A DNA stretch of 64,000 bases from Parelaphostrongylus tenuis. Its lineage: Eukaryota; Nematoda; Chromadorea; Rhabditida; Metastrongylidae. The notes beneath the pieces were generated by a model that ran no database searches, had not been told where the DNA came from, and saw nothing but the letters and a program-made list of their open reading frames with translations. Positions 44,222 through 57,179 of the stretch are shown here, in pieces. The stretch lies in NCBI GenBank assembly GCA_019055375.1, contig JAHQIW010000948.1, positions 1 to 64,000 of the forward strand. Reading direction: 5' to 3'. Made by a program: the position numbers and the translations under genes. Every line of letters begins with the position of its first letter. Position 1 is the first letter of the stretch.

Positions 44222-44400
44222 TTCTAATCGGCTAACGTTTCGACGTCCTTGTCTTTTTCAGAGGCGATACTTGGAGTCGATTATCACAATCGTTCGTCCT
44301 CGTTGAGGGTTTTCGTCTTCGTTGTTGTTGGAGTAGACTCTTCCTCGATGGAGCTTTGCTCGATTGAAGTAACCGCAGTCGGCTAGGCCCTTATTTGCAA
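44222..44400 (-). repeat. Penelope-like terminal repeat fragment
   Basis: Minus strand around 44275-44230: CTCTGAAAAAGACAAGGACG followed by TCGAAACGTTAGCC. The CTGA..A / GAC-GTC stem / GAAAC order resembles hammerhead-type ends of Penelope-like elements. A diverged relative is at 61200-61335. Confidence 0.4.
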
Positions 44401-44793
44401 GACAGATGTTATGCTATTTAGCAGAACACATTTTTTTGTTTGCTACTCGTCGTTTTGTAAACAAAAAGGAGCGTAAAGTGTTCATCGTTGATCATCTCCC
44501 TCATGCGTTATGGATTCGACTCGAACCGTAGGATTTCAGCGGATATCGGTTCGTTTCATGGATTGGTAATGAATTATAGAGGCTACCGGTGTTTTGAATC
44601 AGATTTTATCCTCACAATTGAGTCTCGTACTAATCTGTGGCCAAAGAGATGAAAGGCCAGATCAGGTCATGGCTCGGATCGAAGCAGTGATTCTGCGTGT
44701 AATGATGGGTACTTCTAGTCACTTCATTGCACTAGGCTATACGTCTATTGACATGATTTTCCAACGAAACTGCATTTCGTGGGCGCTTCGGTA

Positions 44794-44824
<31 letters not shown>

Positions 44825-47209
44825 TTCTTTTTTTTTTCTGAGAGGGTATTTTCGCAATGAAGGCTAACTCATTTCTCTCCGTAGCTCTTCGCTTAAATCA
44901 ACATCTCTCCTCATACATCAGACGACACAAGAGGCTGAACGAGAGGGAGAAGAGTCATTGTTTACGCAGCCCGTGCCTAACACCTAGCCGGTACGAGTTC
45001 CACAAACTCCCGTTTCATAGGAGAGGAAGACGAGAGAGCCACTGTGTCCACAGTCCATGCCTCACTTAGCCGACGCAAATTCACCCCTTCAAATCACGCG
45101 GAATTGATCGACCGAGTAAAAAAAAACCTCGAAATTGTGGCTATTCCTTCAATGACTGAGTGAATGATAGTTAGAATTAGATTGCTTATCATTTCTTGGA
45201 TAGCTCAAAATCTTGAAAAAACCTGAGCATATTAAATCTACAGTATTCCTCTTTTCTTCAATCCTTCTTTTTGTTTGTCTTCCAGTATGGCAATATTCAG
45301 TTGTTAACTTTTCCTCTACAGTTTAATGAAACAATTCATCGTTTACTACCCAATGATAATTTATCAGCATCGATTATTTTGACGAGTTTATAATCAAATT
45401 TTTGGTGCTTACTGTTATCACCGCTCGGCCCAACGATAGAAGTGTTGCTGCTTAATCAAGCGAATTGCTCAATTGCAGAATATCTTACTTCTTACATTCT
45501 TTTGTACTCGGAAACTCAATTTTTTCATAGAATTTTAATTTTGTCAGAATTCTTTTTATTTGACTGCCACTTGCAGTGGTATGATGTTATGGCATACCCA
45601 ATAATGTGGTGTGTGTGCAAGAAAAATTTTTATTTTATTGCACTTGTATAAATTTATTGAGTTAATCAAATCAAAATATTTCAAGGGACTTCTGGGGTCT
45701 TAGTCAACCTAGTGGATTGTACGTAAGCACCAATAGCTGGAATTACAAAAAGGGCAGTATTCCAAGACACCAATTTGAGCTCAAAACGTTTACTCGATTT
45801 TCCCATCCTTCCGGGGTTGAGAATTAAATATCAGGCTTAACTGGGAGCTTATTTAGCTCATTTTAGCTTACTCATTTTCTGCAGAAATTTACAAGAAATG
45901 TCGCCTGTATGTGATAAAGATCACCCAAACACATCAGTTTTAAACTTGGGAACGGATGACTCGATCATCCTTCAACGCCATCCATGAAGATGGCCTATTG
46001 TCCTCAAGCAACCGAGTCAGACACATGTCTGAGGCGAATCGATTGAATAAGAAGTGTTCCTCATAGTGTGATATGTCAGCCCATGTAGAAAAAAAGATGA
46101 GATTGATAAGAACTAATAGACGAATTGTGCAGATTATTTTTGTTTCATTGTGTTGAACAGTATATGAGACTTTTATCTTGCTTTCTTTCGATTATGAAGT
46201 TATTCTCAATATTCGTTTCGAAAGTTCTTTTAAGACCACTCTCAGAATACAATTTATCTGATAATTATTTTTTGAGCCATTCATGTGGTCTGCTATGGGC
46301 AATTTTGAGAGCAGGTGTTTCGGCGTTGACAGCCTCTCACTTGGGCAGCACCCTTTACCTTAGCCATTCTAGGGAGCCCCATCCCTAAATATAGAGAAGG
46401 CTCAGATGTACTATTTACACGTGCCGTCAAGTGAGAAATCTAGTTTTTTGTGAGTAACAGCCCTTCTTTAACCCATTCATCCTTTTTTCTAAGGAAAATT
46501 TCTCTTTCTCTCGGTCGCCCGCAACTAACAGCAACTAACATCTTTTTGATTGGGCCATAGTTATTGTTACATAAAGGTTCAGTGCGATCCAACTAGGGCA
46601 GGTTACCCGCAAAGGAATTTTTTCTTCTCTCTCATGTAAAAAAAAACTGCGGTTCACTATTTTACTTCATACTCTTATATATGCTTTATTTTTAAGAAAT
46701 TTTAACCAAAAATGGCTTAAATCTACAGAGCCTAGTGAAGCAGAATGGAAACTATCCGTTGAGGGTGCGTCGTATGGGCTGAAAAATTTAGAGCTACTAC
46801 ATCACCTCTAGGTAACGTTCCCTTAGCTTTAAATTTTTGTGAAAAATTAGTTCAATCGTATGTAAAATTCTTTTTTTTATCTAAATAATTGTATTTTTCG
46901 AAATGGCATGCTGTAGTAAGTTTGTAAAAAAATGAGTTTATAATAAATATAATACAATAATGGAAATTTTCACCATAAACTCGCAAAATAACAATCTATG
47001 AAGTAGTACTAGTGTTTTGCATTGTTCATAATATAGAATTCTGTATAGCAGTTGCTCATAATTATTAATTCTCTTAGCAATAAGGATACTTGTATTATCT
47101 ATACTACGATTGCTGTCATTATTGTTGCTATTACTATAATCACTGTTATTCATTCGTTTCTCTTCTCGTATTTCCTTATTTTTCTATTTAGGCCAAACGC
47201 GAGGTTTTT
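44401..47209. other. Long non-coding stretch with (CT)n tract
   Basis: (CT)n at 44792-44820. 46250-46400 is a strongly diverged hammerhead-family repeat (TTTTTGAGCCATTCATGTGG, GGTGTTTCGG, TTGGGCAGCACCC) with no intact ribozyme. No exon is supported. Confidence 0.45.
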
Positions 47210-47300
47210 ATAATTGAATTTATTGATACAGCTGACGTTTCGACTGTTTCGCCTTCCTCAAGACCCGGAAAGTTCACGTTGTTTTGAATCCATTCAGCCA
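47210..47300 (-). repeat. Penelope-like terminal repeat fragment
   Basis: Minus strand: CTTGAGGAAGGCGAAACAG followed by TCGAAACGTCAGC, similar to the 3' ends of the two Penelope copies at 31388-31429 and 37261-37302. Confidence 0.45.
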
Positions 47301-49224
47301 AACAATCTCCATTACTTGATCAGAAAGAATCACCAAACCAAGATTATAAGAATTATTGATATTATTGTAAGAACGAAGAATAATATAATATATCACCTCT
47401 TCTCATAGTTGTTCTCATTGACTATTTGCAGTATTGCTAAGTTTTTTGCCCACCTGACATTTTCTTATCAGCACAAGCCATAAATTCTTTTGTGATATGT
47501 TATATGCCCATATCAATCTTAATTTTTCTTACGGCAATGAATTTTCGCCGATTCGAGCTAATGCATCAGAAATTTTTTCATAAGCAAACGATTCTATCGT
47601 TTAGAGTTTTTTCCTCCTTCCTTCTTTTTTTCGATCTCCCAACTGTTGCTATGGAGATTCCTTTTGCATGACTCATTTTTTGTTTTTCATTGAGTGACAT
47701 ATGGGCAAATAATCAGTTTCTTAATCTCGGTGGCCAGAATCTCTCGAATATTCCATAACCTGTTTATTTCATTAGGTTCTCTTTACTAGATTTCGCGGTT
47801 CTTCTTTTTTTCGACGAATTTCTTCGCCATAATCAGAAAAATTAAGATGTTAGTCAATATATGTAATGTATGTGAACAGTGCAGGGTATAACTGAGAATT
47901 CAATGATCCAGACTCAGAAGATCAACTACGACTTTGTCAGGAGTGATAAAGGCGAAAGCTGAGACAGGAGCGATTATGGAAGTTCTGAGCAAACAGAACA
48001 ATTTGTCCGTAGACGGTGATGTATCATGAGCTATGCAATCAACTCACAATCAAAATTCGTCTATCGAGAGACCTCTTTTACATCGTGAAAAATCTTGAAT
48101 GAAGAAAGATCCACTGGGGGTTCAAAATATCACACGTTCTAATAGAGAAGCATATTGGCGGAAGTTAATGGGCATTGCCTGCTCCACTTTCCCCTTCCGC
48201 AATTATATCGTTCTTATAACATCAAGCAATAACCGACAAGAAGTAGTGTCCGATTAGTCGACGTGCGCTTTTGAACGGAACGGAGGTTGATTTTATTTGA
48301 AGCAAGCGATATTTACGAAAGGAGGTGTTTCCGTGGCTCTTTGCTATCAACTGTAATTGGCGATAATTATGTGGTTATATAACCAAAGTCTTCTTGTAAA
48401 GCTATTGTGAAACAAATTTCACTTGATACCGATATTAGCATTCAAGTGGTGCATATATCGCAGTGATTAGAGGTGCTCTTAAAGCACGTTAGTGACTTGC
48501 TCGATCCCACCACTTGAATGTAAAATTGTTTTCAATCTATTTAAACTCACAAAGTCTTCCATCCCTCTGAGGTGAACAAAATGATATTAGACTTTCCTGG
48601 GAGGATGACAGCACTGGCTCAAAGAGTCGGTAAGCTACTGCAAGTACTAGGAAGCTAGCTATAGTTCGGTCACAAGAAAGAGATCCACGGAAGAGATACT
48701 AAGAACTATTTATAATGTGCAATGAATGACTCAGTGCGATGAGCTGTGACGCATGAGCACTGCTATGATTCAGCACTCATAAGCTTATAATCAATGGTTC
48801 GTCCCACACTCACACTCTGTAACATAGACTGGAGTCTTTCGTCATATCACGTCACAAGTAACTGACTCATCTATAAAAGACCTAAGCTGTCGATTTGTCG
48901 ATTCCGAGGCTCTTATCGTACACCATTGACAGAAAAATTTTCCATCTCGTGACTCGACGTTAACCGAAACGACACCGCACGAATAACTGTGATGCCAACA
49001 GCTCAACTACTTTTGCTCTGTAACGACTATTATATATTTCTCCTCGCCATATATTATCACTTGATTCCATCTCTTTATTGCTGTTGAAATGCTTCCATCT
49101 CGTTCCTTATTGAGACTTTTTGAAATTACTTGATGACTATCTCTACGTGTTTAGTGGCGGCTTGACTTTGGTTGCCTAGCAAGAAAACGAATCACGCTCA
49201 CAAGTGAAAGCGTTGACAAAGGAA
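47301..49224. other. Non-coding stretch upstream of the first CYSTM-like gene
   Basis: No exon before 49225. A possible trans-splice or 3' splice acceptor TGCCTAG ends at 49179, 45 bases before the ATG. 48445-48525 has a weak tRNA-like head. Confidence 0.35.
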
Positions 49225-49523
49225 ATGTCGGCACCGCCATATCCCAATCAAGGAGCTCAACCTTATGAGGTATTAACTTTCACCTAACCCTGATTAACTT
49301 GAGTTGTGCAAGGAAAACGAACTGTTTAACCAAACATCCTTTTTCTGTTGTTAAAAGTTTTATCAAAATAGAGAAAAGAGTAGCTTAAGAGAATTTTCAT
49401 GTGGAAGAAAAATAGTGAGATTAAAACCTTTGAAGAATTATTGAAAAATGGAAGATTTTTTCATCTGCCTTTGATGTTTTGAAACATTTTTTATTTTCTG
49501 ATGTTTTACATGCAATGTATATA

Positions 49524-49562
<39 letters not shown>

Positions 49563-50680
49563 TATATCCTTCATGATGTAGAATTTCTGTATTTTCAATA
49601 CAGATATATGCTTGTTACGAACACATAGTTTCTAAGAAAAAAATTCCGTCTTACTTCTAGAGAAATTTTGAAATTTTAGTCTTATCCAAATCCTCCACAA
49701 TATGGTCAGCCACCTTACATTCAACAGCCAAGTTTCACCTATCCAGCCGGTCAAACGAACTACGCATCCCAACCGTATCCGAATCAAGGATATCCTGGTC
49801 AGGGTTATCCACCTCAACCCGGATATCAGCCCTATCCTCAACAACAGCATATTGTGTAGGTCTTTTGTTCACCAGAATTTATTTTTGGAAATGAAAATCA
49901 AGCTTTTCAACTCATGTCAAGGCCTAGTAAAGCTGAAAAGTTTTGATTGCACCTAGTTTCGTTTAGTTGACTAGTCCCATTCATGGATTGGTACAATTCC
50001 CAATGAGATTCAGCTGCTGATTTCGATCTGAATCTATTTTCGAGTTGCTGCGACGTAATTTACAACAAAATCGCAAAAAACGTGTCCAAAGCTCGAAACC
50101 ATGTAATCGGTCTTTGTTTCCGTAATTCTGAACTCCTTTGTCAGCAGATTTCTACCAGTTGACGGAGAGTTTCTGAAGGTTACAAATTAATACTTGCTTT
50201 CTAGAACATTTTGGAAAAAGTTGGATGTGATTATTAGGGCAGTGAATAGCGCTGTAGTAGCGATGTCGTTTTTTATGAGCATGGTGTTAGTTCAACCACC
50301 CACTGAACTCATCCAAGCCTCGGTATTGAGAAATTGATACCAAGCCTGTCAGAACAGCTCATTTACTCTAATCCAAGTGAGAGCACTCTAGCTCACTTAT
50401 CTTAAGGAGGCGAGGAAACGAATCCAACGCAGAAAAAGTCGCGTCGTTCAATAGATGTAGAAGCGGATTATGTAAAAATTTAGATATGCGATTATTAAAC
50501 GTAGAGTTATATCGCTCATAAAAATCTGCATAAAAATCATTATTATCAATTTATTATAATGAGGGTTTTCATTCCAGAGTTGAACATCCGCGAAGAAATT
50601 CCGGGGACGGTGGCAAATGTTGCCTCATCGCACTTCTGGCCTGCTGCGCAGGTTGTTGCCTGGCCGACTGCTGTGATTGA
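49225..50680 (+). CDS. Pro/Tyr/Gln-rich protein with CYSTM-like Cys-rich tail
   Basis: Three exons: 49225-49269, 49680-49855 and 50578-50680. They have donors GTATTA and GTAGGT, acceptors TTTTAG and TTCCAG, and a TGA at 50678. The product is 107 residues. The N-terminal two thirds are low-complexity (MSAPPYPNQGAQPY, GYPGQGYPPQPGYQPYPQQQ). A charged linker (EHPRRNSGDGG) leads to the terminal 20 residues KCCLIALLACCAGCCLADCC, a short hydrophobic Cys-rich segment typical of CYSTM proteins. Those are small tail-anchored membrane proteins linked to stress tolerance in other eukaryotes; the role here is unknown. There is no signal peptide, so the tail would be the only membrane element. The last intron interrupts a codon after its second base, as in the related genes at 56.6 and 60.1 kb. 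I used the first ATG of the open exon. Confidence 0.82.
49530..49568. repeat. (TA)n microsatellite in intron 1
   Basis: Near-perfect TA run inside the first intron of the CYSTM-like gene. Confidence 0.9.
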
Positions 50681-52404
50681 TGAACACGACTTCTGAAGCA
50701 TCTGATAGGCAGGGTTTCTATTCCAACATTTTCAGTCGACTATTTTTAGACATCGCTTGAAAATCCGCTATAATCTGATAAAATTTTTTTGAACCTTTCA
50801 TAAATCTGGTTATGGCGCCTCAAGTGCTAGATGTACGACAATCATTCACTTAGGATGAACGCCACGTTAAGTGATCTTTTCACTTAGCGCATAGTGTAAG
50901 TTATACGGCGACGATACCCTGTAATAGCAAGGGTCTAGCAGCCGAATGGCATGTGCTAATGATGAGGTTTGCGAGAAAGCCGAAACGAACGTCTAGAACT
51001 CGAGGTGCCATACTAGGCCCCTAAAATTTTCAAGAAAATCCTATCAGATTATTCTGGTTTCGATTTTGTCACTTCATCCAAGACCATCTGTCTTTGGAGG
51101 CCATTTATCCTTACCTCGTGACGGCATTCCGAGAAAGAAATGATTGCATTCCATATCCGTTGTTCCCGCTTCCGGTGAATTTGTTGTTGATGTTTCTTAG
51201 CTTTTATTTCTCATCGTTACACTACATTTTCTATTATTCGATAGTGTTTGGTTACTTAACTAACGAATGTCTGTTCCACTCCTTCTGTATCGTAATGTCA
51301 GCTCACCCATATCTCTCTTTCACATTTACATTCATTATAAGAAATTATGTGGTACGAAGTTGTAAAAGAGGAGTCTTTTCATGGCCGTCAGAAACTCGTC
51401 ATTATGTCGTCAGAAACTGATTTTTCGTAATCTTCTCTACTGTTTCTGCATACCATTGCAATACCGTAGGACATTTGTGATGTCATTTGAAGATTTTGTC
51501 ACAGAAGACTTGTATCTCTTTACAGGTACTGTTCAATTTGTTAACATCCATGACTTAAAAATCTGGTTCTACATGAAATGAATAAGTAATTGGTAATATT
51601 TAATTATGTTTAACATAACATTTAACATCCTGAAAAAATTTAATAAATCATTCTTACACAATGGGGAGATCAATTCAAAGCTCAAATAAGTCAGGAATTC
51701 AGGTATCCTAATATAAAAAGCTTTTACAAAATAAACAACAACAGTTATCTGCGCTATTTGTCCATATAAACATCTAGAAACATGATGTGTTTCTGCGCAA
51801 TCTTCCTCCTTATTTTCCTTCTCACCACTTCAACAGTGGTCGTCCAATAATTAGGCTATTTTTGCAAGTAATAAAAAGAAACTTTTCGTTGGTTTGTTTT
51901 TTGTCGTGATATCCACTTAAATATCAACACGATTTCTTATTTGTGACATACTCCGCAGCACTTGCTTTACTCATTTCTTCAACTTTCAGTAATCGAGAGG
52001 TGATGTGATTTCTGTCCGATTTTGGCTGCGACTTGTAGGTCCAAGATCATTCTTTTACCTTCAAATGAAGGGATCTCTGGTCTTCATAATTAACTTTGTC
52101 AGCCTTGACGGATAGAGGCTTCCTGTCATGCGTCTACGACTTTAGCATGATGGAATAACTCAGCGATCATCTAATAGAAACAAATCTTTCGATAAGCCGA
52201 CAAACCTTGCATGGGCTATTCAACGTACTTGTCGTAATGGAGTAAATTAATTTATCGCGTCATATCATAGACAAAGGCAAATGCGTGATACTGCAGTGAT
52301 TTCTTCACCATAGTATGAAAAATAATTTATGGAGCAGTTCTGAGTAGATACCTTTTTCTAATTTCCGAAACATCGAAGAAATATAAACTATGAAGAACAA
52401 AGCC
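50681..52404. other. Non-coding stretch, nothing recognised
   Basis: Downstream of the CYSTM-like gene; AT-rich. The 108-codon frame 51094-51420 is T-rich and unconvincing. Confidence 0.35.
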
Positions 52405-52680
52405 CTTAACGGGTCAATCTAAAAGATGCCTCATGCATCCGTCCTCATAAGTTTCATTAGAGGCGACTGGATGCATATCTGACCCTTATCATGACTTTCC
52501 GTGACCTACTGGGGTTTCAAGTCAGCGCTGTTGCACTTCCGGGCGAATTTGGTTCCAATTAGGCGACTGTGGAGGAATGGAAGGTTTGGCGAATGCGAGG
52601 TACAGGATCGAACCATAGACCAAGTGTGCATTATAATGTAGATCAACCACAGCGCTATTCGCTGCTTTCCAAGGAAATTT
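52405..52680 (-). repeat. tRNA-derived SINE (family A)
   Basis: Has GATGCCTCATGCATCCGTC, GAGGCGACTGGATGCATATCTG, GACTTTCCGTGACC and GCGAGGTACAGGATCGAACC, in the same order and orientation as 41275-41595. Confidence 0.65.
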
Positions 52681-53129
52681 CTATCCCAATACCAAGAAAA
52701 GAACAGTGGGTATAGAGCGACACTCTTTTTATGGTAGTTTTTTCCTCATGGTTGTTACAGTAGATGAGTGCTTTTCAGCATTTCAATTATGATGCGGGAT
52801 AAACTACCGAATTTACTTGCAGTTGTTATATAGATCCTTTTCCTGGGAGTTGTACTTTTCGTTAATTTAGATTTTCGATTAGGATCAGTGAATAGATTGT
52901 CTGGTCATCTAAGCGTAGACAGATGTCAAAGGGGATTAGTTCAACTTCTACATAAGGAATCTCAGCTGTTTAAAGCTACGTTATGGTAAAGCGTGACGGG
53001 CTGCTCTCAACTGGCGGCTCACTGCAAAAAAAGCAACAAAAGTGACAGAGGTGGATCAAAATTTTCTATTCTGTTAGTGGTTCTTTTCAATTAGGAGGAG
53101 ACAAAAGAAAATTGACCTCATTCGCTGGA

Positions 53130-53400
53130 GAGTAAATTTTTATAGGAGTGTTAGTAACCATTCGAAAGTTGAGACTTGAGGCTACAGCCCCACGTCGCTG
53201 GTTTTTCAAAACGCCCTTGTATAACGCTGTGATCTAAACACAAATCTAGCGCTGATTTCTCGCCGGGAAAAGCTTTTTTGGAGTATTAGTAATCATAAGA
53301 TAGCGTAGGGCTTCCTTATACCAATGCTATGCTTATATTCTGAAAAGACCGTTTCTATACAACGCAACAGGGTAAAATAAATTGAATTCGAAGTGTGAGA
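53130..53400. repeat. Family-X repeat units
   Basis: CCATTCGAAAGTTGAGACTTG, AACGCCCTTGTATAACGCTGTG and TTCTCGCCGGGAAAAGC, followed by AGTATTAGTAATCAT: two diverged units. Confidence 0.6.
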
Positions 53401-56009
53401 AAGGACGATCCGGAGCCAGTTCATGTGGCGGTGGGTGTGGCGGTCACGTGACTGTTGACGCAATAGTTCTCTACGCGTTCATAGGACAGTGACTGGCCGC
53501 GGTAGTAACTACCCACGTGAGTCGCACAGAACTCTGTTGCTCCTCCGTGAAAATTCGCCTTGTTACCACCTGCGTTGCAGCTTATTTACCTGCTGCGTTT
53601 CAGAGAAGCTGTTTTTCAGGATATAAGCACAGCGTTGGAATCAAATCCAATTACGCTATCAAATGATTATTATCAATTTAGAGAAAGATCTCTGTCTGGC
53701 GAGAATTATGCGTTTCTGAAACCAAGAAATCTCTTCCTGTAGCTATGTCAAAGAAAATCTTTTTCGAAAACCGGCGATGGGGGCTGTAGAGTGAAGCCTC
53801 AGCATTCGAACAGTTCCTAACACTCTTATGAAAAGTTCCTCTGCAAAGAGTGAGATAGATTTTTAATTGCCCCTCCTCATCAGAAAGAACTTTGTTATTT
53901 GCTAGTGCTCCTTGAATGTGCGAACTTTACTGGGAGCTTGCGTGCTAGAGGATCAAAAAGAGTTTTTGGATGGCAATTTTAGTCAATTTTAGAGCAGACG
54001 AATTCTCAGCCTTGTGGTAAAATCCACATTAGCACTTTCTCTCGCCTTCCTCATGAAAGCCGTAGAATGCTGATCGAGACCATTTTTCCTTTCAATCTTT
54101 GTGATAGCCGAGCCAAGCCGTTCTTACGTGATCAAGGGAATATTGGGCAGAGGATCAAATTAGCACATTGCCTCCTAATCACTAGGTCATCACTACCTCT
54201 AAGCCAAGTATAATTAACCTAAACATGGAAGAAGTGGAAAAGGTGAATGAAAATGAAACAGGTTGGGAAAAATAAAACAAAAAAACCTTCAAGCAAATAG
54301 AATAAAGTTAAGAGAAGAAAATAATATGCTTTCATACATCAAAAGTTTGACATCTGGTACAAAGCCATAGCATGCAAAAAGCAGCAGATTAGAACAGGTA
54401 GACTGCCTGGAATGATTTCGAAGTTGAAAATTTGTGTGCATGTTCATTCATTTAGTTTCATGCTTCAAGACGACGTAATCCGAGAACTCAAATTATTTCG
54501 CGTTCAAAATAAAGCCAGAAAAAAATCATTATTCACTAAATAAATGAATGATCCACTACCGGATATCTCGGTATCGATTTCACACCTATATATAGAATGA
54601 TCAACTAAGTTATCACAAAAGTAATCATCTAATACTATATCATCACTACAATAACTATGTGATCAACAGTAACTCTCAATTGATAGCAACATTTCATCGA
54701 AAATTTTGGTGGTGACTGACGAGTGTACGGTGTGAGGTATTATTCTCAAATTCTACTTCTGAGAAATTGATTTCAACCGCCTACATTTTAGCCCGTAATC
54801 ATTTTATACGCCAAATTGTGTAGATCGATACTACCAGAGTAATAACGATGATCTTAAAGCCATGAATAGGTGTTGAAAGCGCTTTTATGAGAAGAACGGA
54901 CGGTTCGGATTTCTTTTTGACTTGTCAGACCACTTGGACAGCGAATGTATAGAGATCTTAAGTAAAGCTGTGTACAACTGATATGATGCGGACAATTGGT
55001 GCGAGTTGCTAGGATCTAACGAATTCATGGAGATAGTCAAACATTACAAATTATATACAACCGATATGACATAGCAAACGGTTGGCGCGATGCAGCTAAG
55101 ATCTAAAGTTTCATTTCTACATTAACGCATCCCGGACCGTATGGACACTATAGCGTGCACACATTACCTTTCTGAGAACTGAAACGTACAGCCTCAATCC
55201 CAAGGAACTCAAGGAGCTCCACGAATTTCGATACTTGAGGAAAACATAAAATGAAACGAGGACACACATATACATCGACGTTCCATCCATGCGCTTCAAT
55301 CGACGGTCCGAGATGTGTTAATAAACGTTGAAACAAAGATAGAACGGTGATGTTTTTCTCGTCTATAGCTAACAGAAATAGCATTAACGTGTTTTAGGCA
55401 CAATTTACAGTATCAAAATTGTATGACGAATAAACAGCGATCAACAACATATCTCCTTCCTCCTCCACCATACGAGTCATGGTATCTTATCATAGTATTG
55501 ATTTAAAATTCTAGATTACTAAAGATGGATATCAAAGAGTCTGGCTCTAGATCAAACTAATAGGAATGCGCCATGAGTCCAAATTCATGAAAGATCGTCG
55601 CCGTTATATGTGGCCTCAAAGCACGAAAAACACGGGCAATATAATAAAGCATATGTAGAGCTTGATAAACAACGGAGAATAAGAAATTAAAGCTGAAACG
55701 CAAAAAGCCAGAGTCCGGCCTCTTCTAAAAGGTCAGTGTGGCCAATGCGCATCGGCTTGGACTGTATAGTGAGCGAGCGAAAATTAAGTACCGCTTGAAG
55801 CATCAGTCATACAATATTAAGATCTTCTCAAATCTTGGTCAGTAGTGCAGAGATTGGATGCAAAATTGACCTGCACGTTGACTTGATGAACTCTGCTAAT
55901 GTACCAAGTCACTGTTGTTATTCTCCTGTGAAGTGTAGTAGTAATCTCCGATCCTGGTTGGGAGTTTGGTTAATTTCTAATACCGAATAAACGTCGCATG
56001 AGTTCACTA
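53401..56009. other. Long non-coding stretch
   Basis: 53400-53540 is a GC-rich patch (GGCGGTGGGTGTGGCGGTCACGTGAC) with GTGACTG repeats. The rest is AT-rich with no supported exon. Confidence 0.35.
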
Positions 56010-56029
56010 TTCACTTAGTAATCGGTACC

Positions 56030-56275
56030 TGGAGAGGGGAGCGCCGTGGTTTAGTGGTTGTAGTGCTCCTCTCGGCGCACGTGGAGCCGAGGTCTACCCT
56101 CCAACCCTCTCCGGAGGCCAACAACAACGCCCTATGGAACGCCACAACCAGGCTATCCTCGAGACTGCAAGGAGGCTCGCTCAACCAGTATTCTTCTATG
56201 ACATTCAAAAAGAAGACGAAAAACGAATCGAATGCTAAAAATACTGGGATCCGAACAGTGAAAAAAAAACTGTGA
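56030..56275 (+). repeat. tRNA-derived SINE (family B)
   Basis: The head GCGCCGTGGTTTAGTGGTTG is followed by GAGCCGAGGTCTACCCTCC. The body has GGCCAACAACAACGCCC and the end GGGATCCGAACAGTG plus an A-run. Same family as the SINE in both inverted arms. Confidence 0.7.
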
Positions 56276-56539
56276 TGACGAATAAAATAATATATGATAA
56301 AATAAAATCAGAATTCAGTATGTACTCGATGGAGTAGCTGTTTGAATAACAGCGTAGGAAAATGATTCTAAAAAGAACTTGAGAGGGCTAGAAAATAATT
56401 TTAGAGGGTCAACTAATTGAAATCGAATAAATGACCATAGATGCCCTCTTTGATTACGCGGGTTCCCGCGACCCGTGCTTTTCACTAGATTCTTCGTTTG
56501 TTCTGCTTCGAAACTACAAGGACAGTTTATTAGTTGCAG

Positions 56540-56883
56540 CTACTCATACACTTATTCTTCAAACCCTCTATCACCAGAGTACTACAATTATGCTGCCTTC
56601 CCGGTTATCCTCCACCATGCTATCATCGTTATCCGCCAGAAACGGTGGTGGTAGAAAGGTTACACTCTCATTGATTAGTTCTCTTCGATTTTTTCTCTTA
56701 TTCATGAATTTCCATCTCTTTTTTCGTAACAACAATCAAAAGCCTTTTGCTTTCATAGGAAAAAATAGATACGTTCGTTAATTTAGATATCAAGGGATGG
56801 ATCCTATAACGGCGTGTTGCTTAGCAATGTTGGCTACGATTTGTTGATGCTGTTGTGGGCTCGCAGTTGATTTCGGTAAATAA
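56540..56883 (+). pseudogene. Third CYSTM-like gene copy, broken
   Basis: Two exons homologous to the flanking CYSTM-like genes. Exon 56540-56658 follows TTGCAG and ends AG|GTTACA; it encodes YSSNPLSPEYYNYAAFP, then after a one-base shift near 56605 GYPPPCYHRYPPETVVVE. Exon 56787-56883 follows TTTAG and encodes YQGMDPITACCLAMLATIC, a TGA at 56845, then CCCGLAVDFGK and TAA. The splice phase (two bases before, one after) equals that of both intact genes, and GYPP...VVVE parallels GYPP...IVVE in the 49.2-kb gene. A frameshift plus a stop inside the Cys run argue for a pseudogene. The first exon was not found. Confidence 0.62.
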
Positions 56884-57179
56884 CGAATGATATGATTATC
56901 ACGATGTATCAGATGGTGTATCGAATCAGTAAATTCGGTACTCTTGTCTAAATGAGCTATAATTTGTAGAAAATGTGGATGTGCAAAAATGAAGAATATT
57001 TTATGCGGCTGGCAAACTTTCCTGCAGATCTCTCTATTCTTTATGTTTTCCATGAGAATACGTGTTACAGATATTTAATACTTTCCACTAACACATAGCT
57101 TCCAGAGTGAACACTAGAAGATACTGAACAGTTGAAGAAAGGAACATTATCACACCGTACTCTGAGGACTCCTCCACAT
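56884..57179. other. Non-coding stretch, nothing recognised
   Basis: No supported feature between the broken CYSTM-like copy and the family-X array. Confidence 0.3.

Noticed and set aside
56845..56847. Selenocysteine codon in the CYSTM-like copy
   Set aside because: A second lesion (one-base shift) lies in the preceding exon and no selenocysteine insertion element was recognised downstream, so decay is simpler.
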